A stretch of 47,236 nt of DNA from Ignisphaera sp. (GTDB lineage: Archaea; Thermoproteota; Thermoprotei_A; Sulfolobales; Ignisphaeraceae). The notes beneath the pieces are model-generated. The model had not been told where the DNA came from. It did no database searches and saw only the letters and a program-made list of their open reading frames with translations. A program made the position numbers and the translations under genes. The DNA is taken from positions 1 through 47,236 of the forward strand of contig JANXEL010000085.1 in NCBI GenBank assembly GCA_025058535.1. The letters run 5' to 3'. Shown here one piece after another: positions 7,695 through 16,139 of the stretch. Numbering within the stretch: the first letter of the stretch is position 1; each line of letters starts with the position of its first letter.

Positions 7695-8669
7695 CTATCT
7701 TACATAGAGCCAACACATAACGGTTCTCTCATCCACAGCTACATGTGGTGGTTCTTTACTACCACACTTTGGCATTGCATAGGGGCATCTACTGGCAAAT
7801 TTACAGCCAGGTGTTAGAAACTCACCAATTTCAATAGATGATAGCTTTACAGGCTTTATCTTTTTCCTTATCTCTATATCTGGCTCTAGTATTGAGTTCA
7901 GCAGCATTTTTGTATATGGATGTAGTGGTTCACTATACACATCGCTCATAGGCCCTCTCTCAACGAGTACACCTCTGTACATAACGGCTATCTCATCCCC
8001 TATGTAGTACGCTGTTGCAAGATCGTGGGTAACGTATATTATTGTCGATCTAAGCTTGTCTCTAATTTCTCTAAATGTGTTTAGTACGCTTACCCTAAGT
8101 GATGCATCAAGCATGGAGACAGGTTCGTCGGCTAGTAGTAGGCGTGGTCTTGATAGTATTGCTCTCGCTATAGATATTCTCTGAAGCTCCCCACCAGAAA
8201 ACTCCTTTATACTCTTTCCTCTTACCCTCTCTAGATCCAGGCCCACGAACCGTAGTACTTCATCTATTATAGGGCTCGCCTCTTCACGACTCTTTATATT
8301 AAGGAGAAACTTTGCAGAATCGTAGAGATAGGTATCGATTCTTCTAATTGGATTGAACGATTCGTACGGATCCTGAAATACTGCCTGCACCTCCCTCCTA
8401 TACCACCTAACACCCTCTCTATTAAGCCTAAATACATCCCGTCCTCTATATACTATGGTTCCACCATCGGGTATCAGCATCCTTAAAATCAGCTTCAGTA
8501 GAGTTGACTTACCGCTTCCTGTCTCACCTATTACTACAAAAATTCTTGCTGGTTCACTATATAGCTTAAATGAAACAGAACTTAGTGCCTTAAACTTTTT
8601 CAGCCCCAGCAGTCCATAGCCGAACTGCTTGGTCACATTGTTAACATCTAGAAGAATTTCTCCGCTAAT
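7695..8669 (-). CDS. OppF/DppF-like ABC transporter ATPase, apparently starting at ATT
   Basis: One of the two nucleotide-binding subunits of the importer. It shows Walker A GETGSGKST, signature FSGGELQR, Walker B RLLLADEP, the H-loop THD, and the C-terminal oligopeptide-type domain with CKFASRCPYAMPKC. The first ATG, GTG or TTG in frame is GTG 8636, which would remove the conserved first strand. The codons before it read ISGEILLDVNNV, exactly the strand expected ahead of TKQFG. Upstream of that is the stop codon of the preceding gene, so the only start that keeps the strand is ATT at 8669-8667. It sits six bases after a near-perfect Shine-Dalgarno GGAGGTGA (8683-8676). The end coordinate given assumes this ATT start; the conservative alternative is 8636. 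Confidence 0.8.
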   Translation of the reverse strand: MSGEILLDVNNVTKQFGYGLLGLKKFKALSSVSFKLYSEPARIFVVIGETGSGKSTLLKLILRMLIPDGGTIVYRGRDVFRLNREGVRWYRREVQAVFQDPYESFNPIRRIDTYLYDSAKFLLNIKSREEASPIIDEVLRFVGLDLERVRGKSIKEFSGGELQRISIARAILSRPRLLLADEPVSMLDASLRVSVLNTFREIRDKLRSTIIYVTHDLATAYYIGDEIAVMYRGVLVERGPMSDVYSEPLHPYTKMLLNSILEPDIEIRKKIKPVKLSSIEIGEFLTPGCKFASRCPYAMPKCGSKEPPHVAVDERTVMCWLYVR

Positions 8670-8675
8670 ACACCA

Positions 8676-9701
8676 TCACCTCCCATCACGTGAGTAGAGC
8701 CAGCACCTAACCCTATAGCGGCTTCCAACAATAGTCTCTGGCGGCTCTTCTCTTCTACACACATCCATTGCATAGGGGCACCTCGGGTGAAATCTACAGC
8801 CCGGTGGAGGATTTGCTAGATTCGGTGGAGAGCCTAGTATACCCTTTTTTAGGGTTCTCTCCCCCCTCTTTATAAGAGATTCTATTAAAAGCTTAGTATA
8901 TGGATGTAGAGGCTCCATAAAGACCTTTTCAGCCTCTCCATACTCAACAATGTTTCCCGCATACATAATCGCTATTCTATCATCCATATAAGCGTGAACC
9001 CCCATGTCATGCGATATGACTATTATTGAGCACTTGTTACTCCTCTGCCACTCCTTTAAGAAACTTAGTATACCAAGCTGTGTAACAACATCTACAGCTG
9101 TTGTAGGTTCATCGGCCAGCACAACCCTTGGTCTAAGCATGAGGGCGAGAGCTATCACTATCCTCTGCCTCATACCTCCAGAGAGCTGATGTGGATAGGC
9201 ATTTATAGCATCCACGGGGAGCCCAACACTATTAAAGACCTCTCTTATATAGTTTACAACATCTCTCTTACCGATCTCCATTCCATGAAATTTAAATGTC
9301 TCAATAAAGTGGTCTCTTATCCTCTTCATAGGGTTTAGCACATTCATGGAGTTCTGTGGTATGTATGATAGTGTTTTCCACATAATTTCCCTTCTAACAG
9401 TATCCCTATCACAAGAAAGCATATCTATAAAACCTTTATCACCTGCTTCTATTAATACTCTTCCACGTCTAACAGTTAAAGGAGGCTCTACAGCACCATA
9501 TATAATCTTTGCAAGTGTAGATTTTCCGCAGCCAGATTCGCCAGCTATCCCCAGAACTTCATTCCTTTCTAGTGTGAGGGACACACCATCCACTGCATGG
9601 ATGAATACCCCTCTATTCGGGACGGTGTAGCCACCATCTATATCCTCAGCTACTAGAATATGCAACCCACCACCGCCTATCTGAGTATGTGGAAGTGCCA
9701 T
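8676..9701 (-). CDS. OppD/DppD-like ABC transporter ATPase
   Basis: Partner nucleotide-binding subunit of the importer, 341 residues. Walker A GESGCGKST is at about 55-63, followed by signature LSGGMRQR, Walker B RVVLADEP, SHD as H-loop and the C-terminal CRFHPRCPYAMDVC of the oligopeptide/dipeptide group. All ATP-site motifs look intact in both this protein and its partner. ATG 9701 follows the permease stop codon (9705) closely, and a GGTG lies eight bases ahead of it. Its own stop codon overlaps the strong Shine-Dalgarno of the next gene, implying tight translational coupling. Confidence 0.85.
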   Translation of the reverse strand: MALPHTQIGGGGLHILVAEDIDGGYTVPNRGVFIHAVDGVSLTLERNEVLGIAGESGCGKSTLAKIIYGAVEPPLTVRRGRVLIEAGDKGFIDMLSCDRDTVRREIMWKTLSYIPQNSMNVLNPMKRIRDHFIETFKFHGMEIGKRDVVNYIREVFNSVGLPVDAINAYPHQLSGGMRQRIVIALALMLRPRVVLADEPTTAVDVVTQLGILSFLKEWQRSNKCSIIVISHDMGVHAYMDDRIAIMYAGNIVEYGEAEKVFMEPLHPYTKLLIESLIKRGERTLKKGILGSPPNLANPPPGCRFHPRCPYAMDVCRREEPPETIVGSRYRVRCWLYSRDGR

Positions 9702-9704
9702 ACG

Positions 9705-10535
9705 CTATACACCTACCGTCAGGTACTCATCAAGTTTGACACCAAGTGCGTACAACGAAAGTATAAATGCTATAAGGAACAGCGTTGGTATCATGTACCA
9801 CCACCACAGTCCCAGTATAAATGCCTGGAAGTGCATGGACCAGTAGAGAGTAGTTCCAATTGTTGGTACATCCATTCTCATAGCTCCAAACATTGCCACT
9901 GTCGTCTCCATACCAATGCCCCAGAGGGATAGATTGACAAAGCCTATCAAGATGTACCTCAGTATATATGGTATGAAGTCCTTGATCATTATGAGGTACG
10001 TGGGTAGCCCTGAGAGATATGATGTGTGAATAAATGTCCTCTCCCTTAAGCTAGAGAGTATGGAGATGAGCGCTCTTGATGGCCAAGCCCATCCAAATAT
10101 GGATAGTATCAACCCTATCAGCGGCATCGTTATGTAGTCCCTCCACCCATACAGCAGTACGATAAGCACAGGGAGTGGTGGTATTGTGCACATTGTATCT
10201 ATGAATGTCATTATGGCTGAAACACCTTTTCGAACTAGCACAACAAGCATGCTCAGCACTATAGCCACCGCAATCGAAGTTAGTGCAGTCGTGCCTCCAA
10301 TAATTATGGAGTTTCTCAATGCTATTGGAACCAGATCGGCTATATTCTGACCCGTTAATGTGGTTCCAAATGGGAAGCTCTGGCTTGGCGGAATACCCTT
10401 CGGAACTACATACCATCTGCTGGGATCCACCTTGATGAAGAAAGCAGGGTACACTATGATATATGCTGCAATCCCTAGTAGCACTAATAGCGGTGCTAGA
10501 AGCCCCTTATCTTTAAATAGCGTTGGTAGCTTTAT
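9705..10535 (-). CDS. DppC-like ABC permease, apparently starting at ATA
   Basis: Membrane subunit with about six helices. The EAA-like cytoplasmic loop is around the TSYLSGLPTYLIMIKDF block. The first standard start codon is GTG 10484, but this falls inside the first membrane helix (LLAPLLVLLGIAAYIIVYP). The frame stays open upstream through KLPTLFKDKG, a normal cytoplasmic N-terminus, until a TGA at 10544-10542. No ATG, GTG or TTG exists in that stretch. An ATA codon at 10535-10533 lies six bases after GGGTGA and would give the full first helix. The start is therefore probably ATA 10535; the conservative alternative is 10484. A sequencing error is less likely because the neighbouring ATPase gene shows the same pattern. 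Confidence 0.8.
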   Translation of the reverse strand: MKLPTLFKDKGLLAPLLVLLGIAAYIIVYPAFFIKVDPSRWYVVPKGIPPSQSFPFGTTLTGQNIADLVPIALRNSIIIGGTTALTSIAVAIVLSMLVVLVRKGVSAIMTFIDTMCTIPPLPVLIVLLYGWRDYITMPLIGLILSIFGWAWPSRALISILSSLRERTFIHTSYLSGLPTYLIMIKDFIPYILRYILIGFVNLSLWGIGMETTVAMFGAMRMDVPTIGTTLYWSMHFQAFILGLWWWYMIPTLFLIAFILSLYALGVKLDEYLTVGV

Positions 10536-10546
10536 GTTCAGTCACC

Positions 10547-11548
10547 CTACTGCCCAGGGTATCTTATTCTGGGATCTATAATTGGGTACACTATATCTAG
10601 TATGAAAGCTGCTACTGCAACCCCCACTATAGACATGTACACTATACCTAGCATTAGGTTGTAATCAGCATTGAGCACCGATGTAACGAGCAGAATACCT
10701 ATACCGGGGTATGAGAATAGGTATTCAACCAGTGCTGCACCTGTAAATATCATTCCAAGACTAAGGAGGAGGTAGGTAAACTGCGGTGTTATAGCATTCC
10801 TCGTAACGTACCACATTATAGTCCTCTGTGGAGCGCCCCTCAGCTTTGCATACTCAACAAAATCCTCGTTTTTCAACTTCATTGCAAGTGATTTCATGCT
10901 GAGAAAGTTACCCATCCACCCCCATATAACCATGGCTGTGAGTGGTAGAATGCTCCTTCTAAATGCTATCGACATAATTTCAATGATTGGCTTTCCCCTC
11001 ATAACCTCTCCAGCTGGTATTGATCCTTTTAAAATAACTACGTAGAATATTAAGTAGGCTATTGCAAAGATTGCAAATGGTATGGGCTGGAGACCCATGG
11101 CAAAGTACTCCATTCCCTTTGTAAACCTTCTATGCTTCGATAGAGCTGCTATAACACCTAGAAAGTTCCCTATAAGCCAGGATACTATGGAGGTCTGTAT
11201 GAGGAGGAAGATACTCCACGGAAGTGAAGCTGAGATTATCTCGGACACCTTCACTGGAAAGTATGTAAATGAGGGCCCCATCTCCCCCATGAAGTAGCCG
11301 TAGAGAAACTTTATATACTGCAAGTGTACAGGGTCCCCCAGGCCAAAGAGATCGTATATAATCCTCCTCATTCTCTCAAGCTCTTCAGGTCTTAACTGTA
11401 GGGCAAAGGTGGCTAGCCTGGAGACCAGTACATCAGCTGGATTGAATGGCAGCGACCTAGAGACTATAAAGGTTATTGTAAGCCCAATCCATATGGTCAG
11501 CAGCATCCTGCCAAATCTCTTGATAATGTACCTTGCAACAGGGTGCAT
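10547..11548 (-). CDS. DppB-like ABC permease
   Basis: First gene of the importer operon. The N-terminus (ARYIIKRFGRMLLTIWIGLTI) is the typical DppB entry helix, followed by a periplasmic-type loop with helical hairpins and five further hydrophobic segments. The EAA loop is EDFVEYAKLRGAPQRTIMWY, about 100 residues from the C-terminus. Length of 333 residues is normal. ATG 11548 is chosen because GGTG stands six bases before it; TTG 11560 and GTG 11557 are in-frame alternatives. Its stop codon is only a few bases from the apparent ATA start of the next permease gene. AT-rich TATA-like sequence lies at about 11565-11590. Confidence 0.85.
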   Translation of the reverse strand: MHPVARYIIKRFGRMLLTIWIGLTITFIVSRSLPFNPADVLVSRLATFALQLRPEELERMRRIIYDLFGLGDPVHLQYIKFLYGYFMGEMGPSFTYFPVKVSEIISASLPWSIFLLIQTSIVSWLIGNFLGVIAALSKHRRFTKGMEYFAMGLQPIPFAIFAIAYLIFYVVILKGSIPAGEVMRGKPIIEIMSIAFRRSILPLTAMVIWGWMGNFLSMKSLAMKLKNEDFVEYAKLRGAPQRTIMWYVTRNAITPQFTYLLLSLGMIFTGAALVEYLFSYPGIGILLVTSVLNADYNLMLGIVYMSIVGVAVAAFILDIVYPIIDPRIRYPGQ

Positions 11549-11560
11549 ACTAAGCACCAA

Positions 11561-12769
11561 GTAGGAAATTGTATATAGAAAATAAAAATCTGTTGGTGGA
11601 GCATAGCAGAGCTCTATGCACTGCTGTGTACCTCTACTTAATACAGTAGAATGGAGGTAGCATTACTTCACAGAATACTTATCCTAGTAGAGACTCAGAA
11701 GCCTCCAGAGCATGAACGAGCTATGGTCGCAAGATCTGATTATTTCTCTGGATCTACCGATATACTATGGTGTATTTGAAGGTTGGGTACGTGAAGGATG
11801 CTTAACTCTTCTAATAGGCGCTATGCTAGAGGAATAAAACTGAGAATTAGAGTTCTCAAGCTGTATTTATGAAAAGCTATATGTGAACTGCTCATCAATT
11901 TGATGTTGTAGTAAGGCCCGCTGCTGCTATATCTGTTGCAGATCTTACCGGCATTCCATATATGGCCTCTGTGTGGGAGTTCCGCGCTAAAAGCTACAGA
12001 ATTGATGTTTTCTGAGGGCTATACAGCAACTCCACATAATCTTTACTTTTAGAATGATATGAGGGGTACCTCATTAGTAGTATAGTGGAATGAATAAGAG
12101 CCTCGGTTGCTAGTAGTGTTCCCTATCCCTCATTCAGTTAGTAGGAGCAACTACTACAGCTTTATACACAACAGTAGAGAGCCTATGGGTGGTGTTATCA
12201 ATGATAAGGTTACTGCGTAGACTTTGACAGGTGCAATGGCATTAACTGCATCATCTCCACAGCTAATCTCAGGTTTGGGGAAAGGCTAGAGAGTAGATTG
12301 AGGTGCTTGAGGGTATTGATGGATTGATACTGAAGTGGAGATATCTGGAGATCTAAGGAATATGGAGCTGGCCTCCTCAGGACACTCATTAGTGGGGTTG
12401 TTGGTAGGTAGTGTCTACCAGCACTCAATTTCAAGACAGCAATAATCCTGTGCAGCAATATTGCTATGGCACTCCCTCAACTGAGGTTCTGCAGAGCACC
12501 AGTTTCATGCAGAGGGTAGAAACTCATTTAAGTACAACACAACTCTCTGCTACTTTAAACTCATACTAAACGTGTATATTGGTCATTGAAACATTTTATA
12601 GAGAGATGTGAGCTGCATGTTCTACACCAATTGTAGAGGTTGGTGGAGGGTAGAAGGTTAAGGTAAGGAGCAGTGGAGCTTCTTCAAAAACTCTAGTAGA
12701 GAGATCTTGGGTGTTAGACCTCAGAGGAAGTTTTATGGAGATTCCCACTCTATCTTGAAGAACTCTCCA
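11561..12769. other. 1.2-kb gene-poor region, possibly containing decayed coding sequence
   Basis: No complete gene is supported. On the plus strand there are short open stretches with protein-like composition broken by stop codons: an ATG-led 41-codon frame at 11712-11837, a stop-free piece at about 11890-12013 reading FDVVVRPAAAISVADLTG, and another around 12225-12345 reading FDRCNGINCIISTANLRF. I cannot assign a family to any of them. They could be remnants of one or more genes. A six-base hairpin (ATGAGG/CCTCAT) stands at 12059-12074. The minus-strand open frame at 12210-12458 looks like chance. Confidence 0.35.
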
Positions 12770-13513
12770 CTACAGCTCTAATGATGTGAGTGGCTGGGGT
12801 GTGAAGATCCTCATCCTGCTCTTAATATCTGAGATACTTATTGGCTGGGGCTGCATGTAGAAGTGGATAAGTATGAGTATATCTACACCAGCTGCTGTGG
12901 CTATCTCAATAGCATCTGTATAGGAGCTGTGGCCGTATCTATATGCATCTTTGTAGTAGCCAGCTGCTTCGTGTATCAGCACCCTACAGCCTTTTGCAAA
13001 ATCGGCCAGCCTAGGATTGTATGCAGTATCCCCACTGTACACAATGCAGAGACCATCAACAGAGATTTTGATTGATGCTGCTGGAACTGGGTGTACAGCT
13101 TCTGTAAACTCGACCTCAAAGCTTCTGCCTATTGGAATTCTAGAGCCGTATCTAGCAGTCGTGAAATCTAAGGTACCAGCTGCATTGGTGGAGCCTGTAG
13201 CCTCTAGAAGCTTTTCAATAGCCTCACCAACATCATCTATAGAGATTACAGGTATCTTCTCAAAACCTCTATGCCTAGCTATTTGAAGAATTGTTGGAAG
13301 ACCCAGCAGGTGATCTCCATGTCTATGGGTAATCACAACACCTCTAAACAGGCTATTCAAATCATAGCCACACCTCCTCATAGAGGCATACACACCCTCA
13401 CCAGCTTCAACAACAATCCACTCACCAGAGCTACTAGCAACAATGAATGATGTCTGCCCCAGTAAAGGCTCAGAAATCCAGCCACCAACACCAAGAAATA
13501 CTATCCTAGCCAC
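12770..13513 (-). CDS. metallo-beta-lactamase-fold hydrolase, RNase Z-like
   Basis: Metal-dependent hydrolase of 247 residues. The metal-binding block is THRHGDH at 62-68. Further ligands appear to be His in EAVHPVP (about 140), Asp in YSGDTAYN, and His in LIHFYMQ near the C-terminus. The order matches the RNase Z / arylsulfatase-like subgroup, but the protein is short and I see no flexible arm of a tRNA-processing enzyme. A phosphodiesterase or another small-molecule hydrolase is equally possible. It stands alone between two gene-poor stretches. Confidence 0.8.
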   Translation of the reverse strand: MARIVFLGVGGWISEPLLGQTSFIVASSSGEWIVVEAGEGVYASMRRCGYDLNSLFRGVVITHRHGDHLLGLPTILQIARHRGFEKIPVISIDDVGEAIEKLLEATGSTNAAGTLDFTTARYGSRIPIGRSFEVEFTEAVHPVPAASIKISVDGLCIVYSGDTAYNPRLADFAKGCRVLIHEAAGYYKDAYRYGHSSYTDAIEIATAAGVDILILIHFYMQPQPISISDIKSRMRIFTPQPLTSLEL

Positions 13514-14075
13514 AGGATATCACACTACAACAGGGTAGCAGTGGGAGGTATAAATATTTGAACAGCTCATAGTATCACCTAATCGCCAAATTAAACCTCT
13601 ACTGCTGCCTCCTCGGAAACCCTCCACACATAGGATTATTTTTAACATAAGTAGAGCTAAAAAGTATGCAATCTTAAACTAGAACCTGCTCTGTCCAGAA
13701 GCTCTGAAATACAGAGAGGTATAATTTACAGCTATATTGGCTTACGAAAATCATACAGCATAGACACCTACATAGCACCTTTTCATGAAGATTTCAACAG
13801 AAGTTTAACCAGCCTTTAAATAAGTGTGCAAAATAGCTTCTCGACACTAGAAATTTTTAGCTACTATAACTGGAAAATCCAATCTTTATCTACCAATGCA
13901 ATACATACATCTGTATAAAACAGCCTTCTGTTATACCGATGTTGTGTACGGGGAGCTAAAAGATCATGTAGACTGTTGTTTATAGGACTACATAGTTTAA
14001 ACTAAGGCTTTACTGCAGGAACGCTTTTCTTGATACTGGCCTTTTACCCCAGTTAGTAATAAAATAAGAATACTC
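13514..14075. other. 562-base AT-rich intergenic region
   Basis: I see no gene, RNA gene or convincing hairpin here. It separates the end of the FAH gene from the start of the metallo-beta-lactamase-fold gene, both on the minus strand, so it probably holds the terminator of the sugar-importer operon and the promoter of the hydrolase. Confidence 0.4.
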
Positions 14076-15047
14076 CTACTTCACATGGTTTCTCAGTGTG
14101 CCAATGAACTCTACCTCAGCTTCGATGACATCACCTGGCTGGAGGCAGTGTGATGTCCCTGGGGGGCTGCCTAGTGAGATGATGTCCCCTGGATTCAGGG
14201 TCATGACCTCGCTTAGAAACTCGATGACCTCTGGGATTCTGTATATCATGTTTCTAGTGTTTGACTCGCCCTCTACGACACCATTTCTTCTACGGGCTAT
14301 CCTCAGATTGTGTAGATCGATGCTGTGCTCAACTACCTCATCTAGTGATACAATCCAGGGGCCTACTGGTGAGAGTGTATCGAATGCTTTTGATCTCTGC
14401 TGATAGAGTACGAAGCCGGGCTGGATCATCTCGATATCGTGGGCTGTTATGTCGCTGAATATTGTTACGCCAAATATGTAGTTGTAAACCTCACCTCTGG
14501 AGATGTTCCTAGCCTTTCTGCCTATGACCACGGCCATCTCGTACTCGTGGAAGAGGCACTTAGATTCTGTGCCAGGCCATCTACCACCTCGTGGTATGTA
14601 GACGGTATCCTCGTGGCCTATTAGAGTGTTGGTCGGTTTGAAGAAGAATAGTGGTACTTCAGGTTTCGGATACTTTAGCATTACCCTAAACTCCTCGTAG
14701 TTGAGCCCAATACCTATAACCTTGGATGGGTTTTGCACAACTGGTAGATACCTTATATCGCTAGCCATACACGCTAATCCTCTTTCAACCAGCTCATGGA
14801 GCTCAATTTTAGAGTAGAACCGTATGGTTCTGCTAATAAGCTCTGATGTGATTGGAAGCAGCTCTATGAATCTCCTCATATCTGATGTAAAGCTGTAGAC
14901 CCACTCCACCACATCTTGATCAGCTATGCCGTAGTTTACCGAGAGCATATCAATGAGTGCTTCCCTCAGGTCTAGAACCGCATTATCTAGAACCAGACCC
15001 ACCCTCGCATCTCTGCTCCTTACCCTTCTAAATGTAACCAACCTCAT
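14076..15047 (-). CDS. fumarylacetoacetate hydrolase (FAH) family enzyme
   Basis: Magnesium-dependent enzyme acting on a keto or diketo acid. Visible family blocks are GIGLNYEEF near residue 116, HEYEMAVVIGRKARN (metal ligand Glu) around 168-182, FSDITAHD (metal ligand Asp), and LNPGDIISLGSPPG near the end. Relatives include 2,4-diketo-3-deoxy-sugar-acid hydrolases and the 2-keto-3-deoxy-D-arabinonate dehydratase of Sulfolobus. As the last gene of a carbohydrate importer operon, starting a few bases after the ATPase stop codon, a sugar-acid role is likely. The exact reaction cannot be told from sequence alone. Length of 323 residues is slightly long for the family because of an extra N-terminal helical domain. 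Confidence 0.8.
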   Translation of the reverse strand: MRLVTFRRVRSRDARVGLVLDNAVLDLREALIDMLSVNYGIADQDVVEWVYSFTSDMRRFIELLPITSELISRTIRFYSKIELHELVERGLACMASDIRYLPVVQNPSKVIGIGLNYEEFRVMLKYPKPEVPLFFFKPTNTLIGHEDTVYIPRGGRWPGTESKCLFHEYEMAVVIGRKARNISRGEVYNYIFGVTIFSDITAHDIEMIQPGFVLYQQRSKAFDTLSPVGPWIVSLDEVVEHSIDLHNLRIARRRNGVVEGESNTRNMIYRIPEVIEFLSEVMTLNPGDIISLGSPPGTSHCLQPGDVIEAEVEFIGTLRNHVK

Positions 15048-15050
15048 GAT

Positions 15051-16139
15051 CTATACCACCACATCTAGCCTGCGACCAGATGAAGTTTCATACAGCCTTA
15101 TCCTGGCTGGATCTAGCGAGAGATAGATGTCCTCCCCCTCTCTAATCACAGCATCCTTGGGTACAACAACCCTGATGCTGAGATCCCCCACTCTAACAGT
15201 TGCTAGAATGTTGGCACCGAGATACTGTATCAGCTCCACCCTTCCCGCTACAGTTCCCTCACCCGGGCTTCTCGATACACTGATATCCATAGGTCTTACT
15301 GTTGCTATAGCCTCCCCCTCTCCGTTCTCCGTATTCAGCTTAGCTCTTTTCCTAATCGTTATACTATTTAGCTGGATTAGAACCTCATCATCCATGCTTC
15401 TAAAACGCACCTTAAATGTGTTTAGCGCAGGTATGCTGATGAATTCATCGACATCGTGGGAGAGTGGGTTACGGAGAATATTTGCTGGCAAGCCGTACTG
15501 CTTCACCCTACCATTCAGTAGAATAGCAGCTCTGTTGCCAATTGTGAACGCCTCCAGAGGATCGTGTGTTGCATAGACTATAGTTATACCCAGCTTGGCT
15601 TGGAGCTGTTTAAACCAGACAACCATGTGCTCCCTAATCTTAGCATCGAGGTTTCTAAACGGTTCATCAAGTAGAAGCAGCTTCGGACTAGTGACTAGAG
15701 CTCTAGCCAAGGCTACACGCTGATACTCACCACCACTGTACGTACTAGGCTTTCGACTGAGAATGTGTTTGATAGCCAAGAGCTCAGCAACCTCATAAAC
15801 CCTCTTTCTAACCTCATCCTCAGGAAGCTTTCTAAGCCTTAGTGGAAAGGCTATATTCTCGTAGCCAGTTCTATCCGGATAGACCGGAGGGGTTTCGAAG
15901 ACCATTGAAAAGCCCCTCAGATAGGGAGGGGTCTCCGTGATATCAGTCCCCTCCACGTACACTCTACCGGATGTAGGTTTCACCAGACCTGCAATGATCT
16001 TTAGCAGCGTTGTTTTTCCAGAGCCTGGAGGTCCAGCAATAGATAGTATCTCACCCTTCTCTACACTCAATGTAATGTTATCTAGTGCAAACCGATCGTT
16101 GTACTTCTTCGATATGCCCTCCAGCTTAAGGAATGCCAT
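15051..16139 (-). CDS. carbohydrate ABC transporter ATPase (MalK-like) with altered Q-loop
   Basis: Second ATPase of the importer, about 362 residues from ATG 16139, overlapping the end of the first ATPase gene by 14 bases; the frame is open further upstream, but MAFLKLEGISKKY is the natural N-terminus. Walker A is GPPGSGKT (36-43), signature YSGGE (134-138), Walker B LLLLDE (154-159) and the H-loop His about 192. The Q-loop residue is Glu: the sequence reads VFETPP where the family has VFQ. A C-terminal OB-type regulatory region follows. The Q-loop change combines with the changed signature of the partner protein to affect the same composite ATP site, as discussed in the findings. Confidence 0.85.
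   Translation of the reverse strand: MAFLKLEGISKKYNDRFALDNITLSVEKGEILSIAGPPGSGKTTLLKIIAGLVKPTSGRVYVEGTDITETPPYLRGFSMVFETPPVYPDRTGYENIAFPLRLRKLPEDEVRKRVYEVAELLAIKHILSRKPSTYSGGEYQRVALARALVTSPKLLLLDEPFRNLDAKIREHMVVWFKQLQAKLGITIVYATHDPLEAFTIGNRAAILLNGRVKQYGLPANILRNPLSHDVDEFISIPALNTFKVRFRSMDDEVLIQLNSITIRKRAKLNTENGEGEAIATVRPMDISVSRSPGEGTVAGRVELIQYLGANILATVRVGDLSIRVVVPKDAVIREGEDIYLSLDPARIRLYETSSGRRLDVVV

Noticed and set aside
12210-12458. 82-residue minus-strand open frame
   Set aside because: Composition is not protein-like and there is no promoter or ribosome site. The opposite strand has equally long open pieces.
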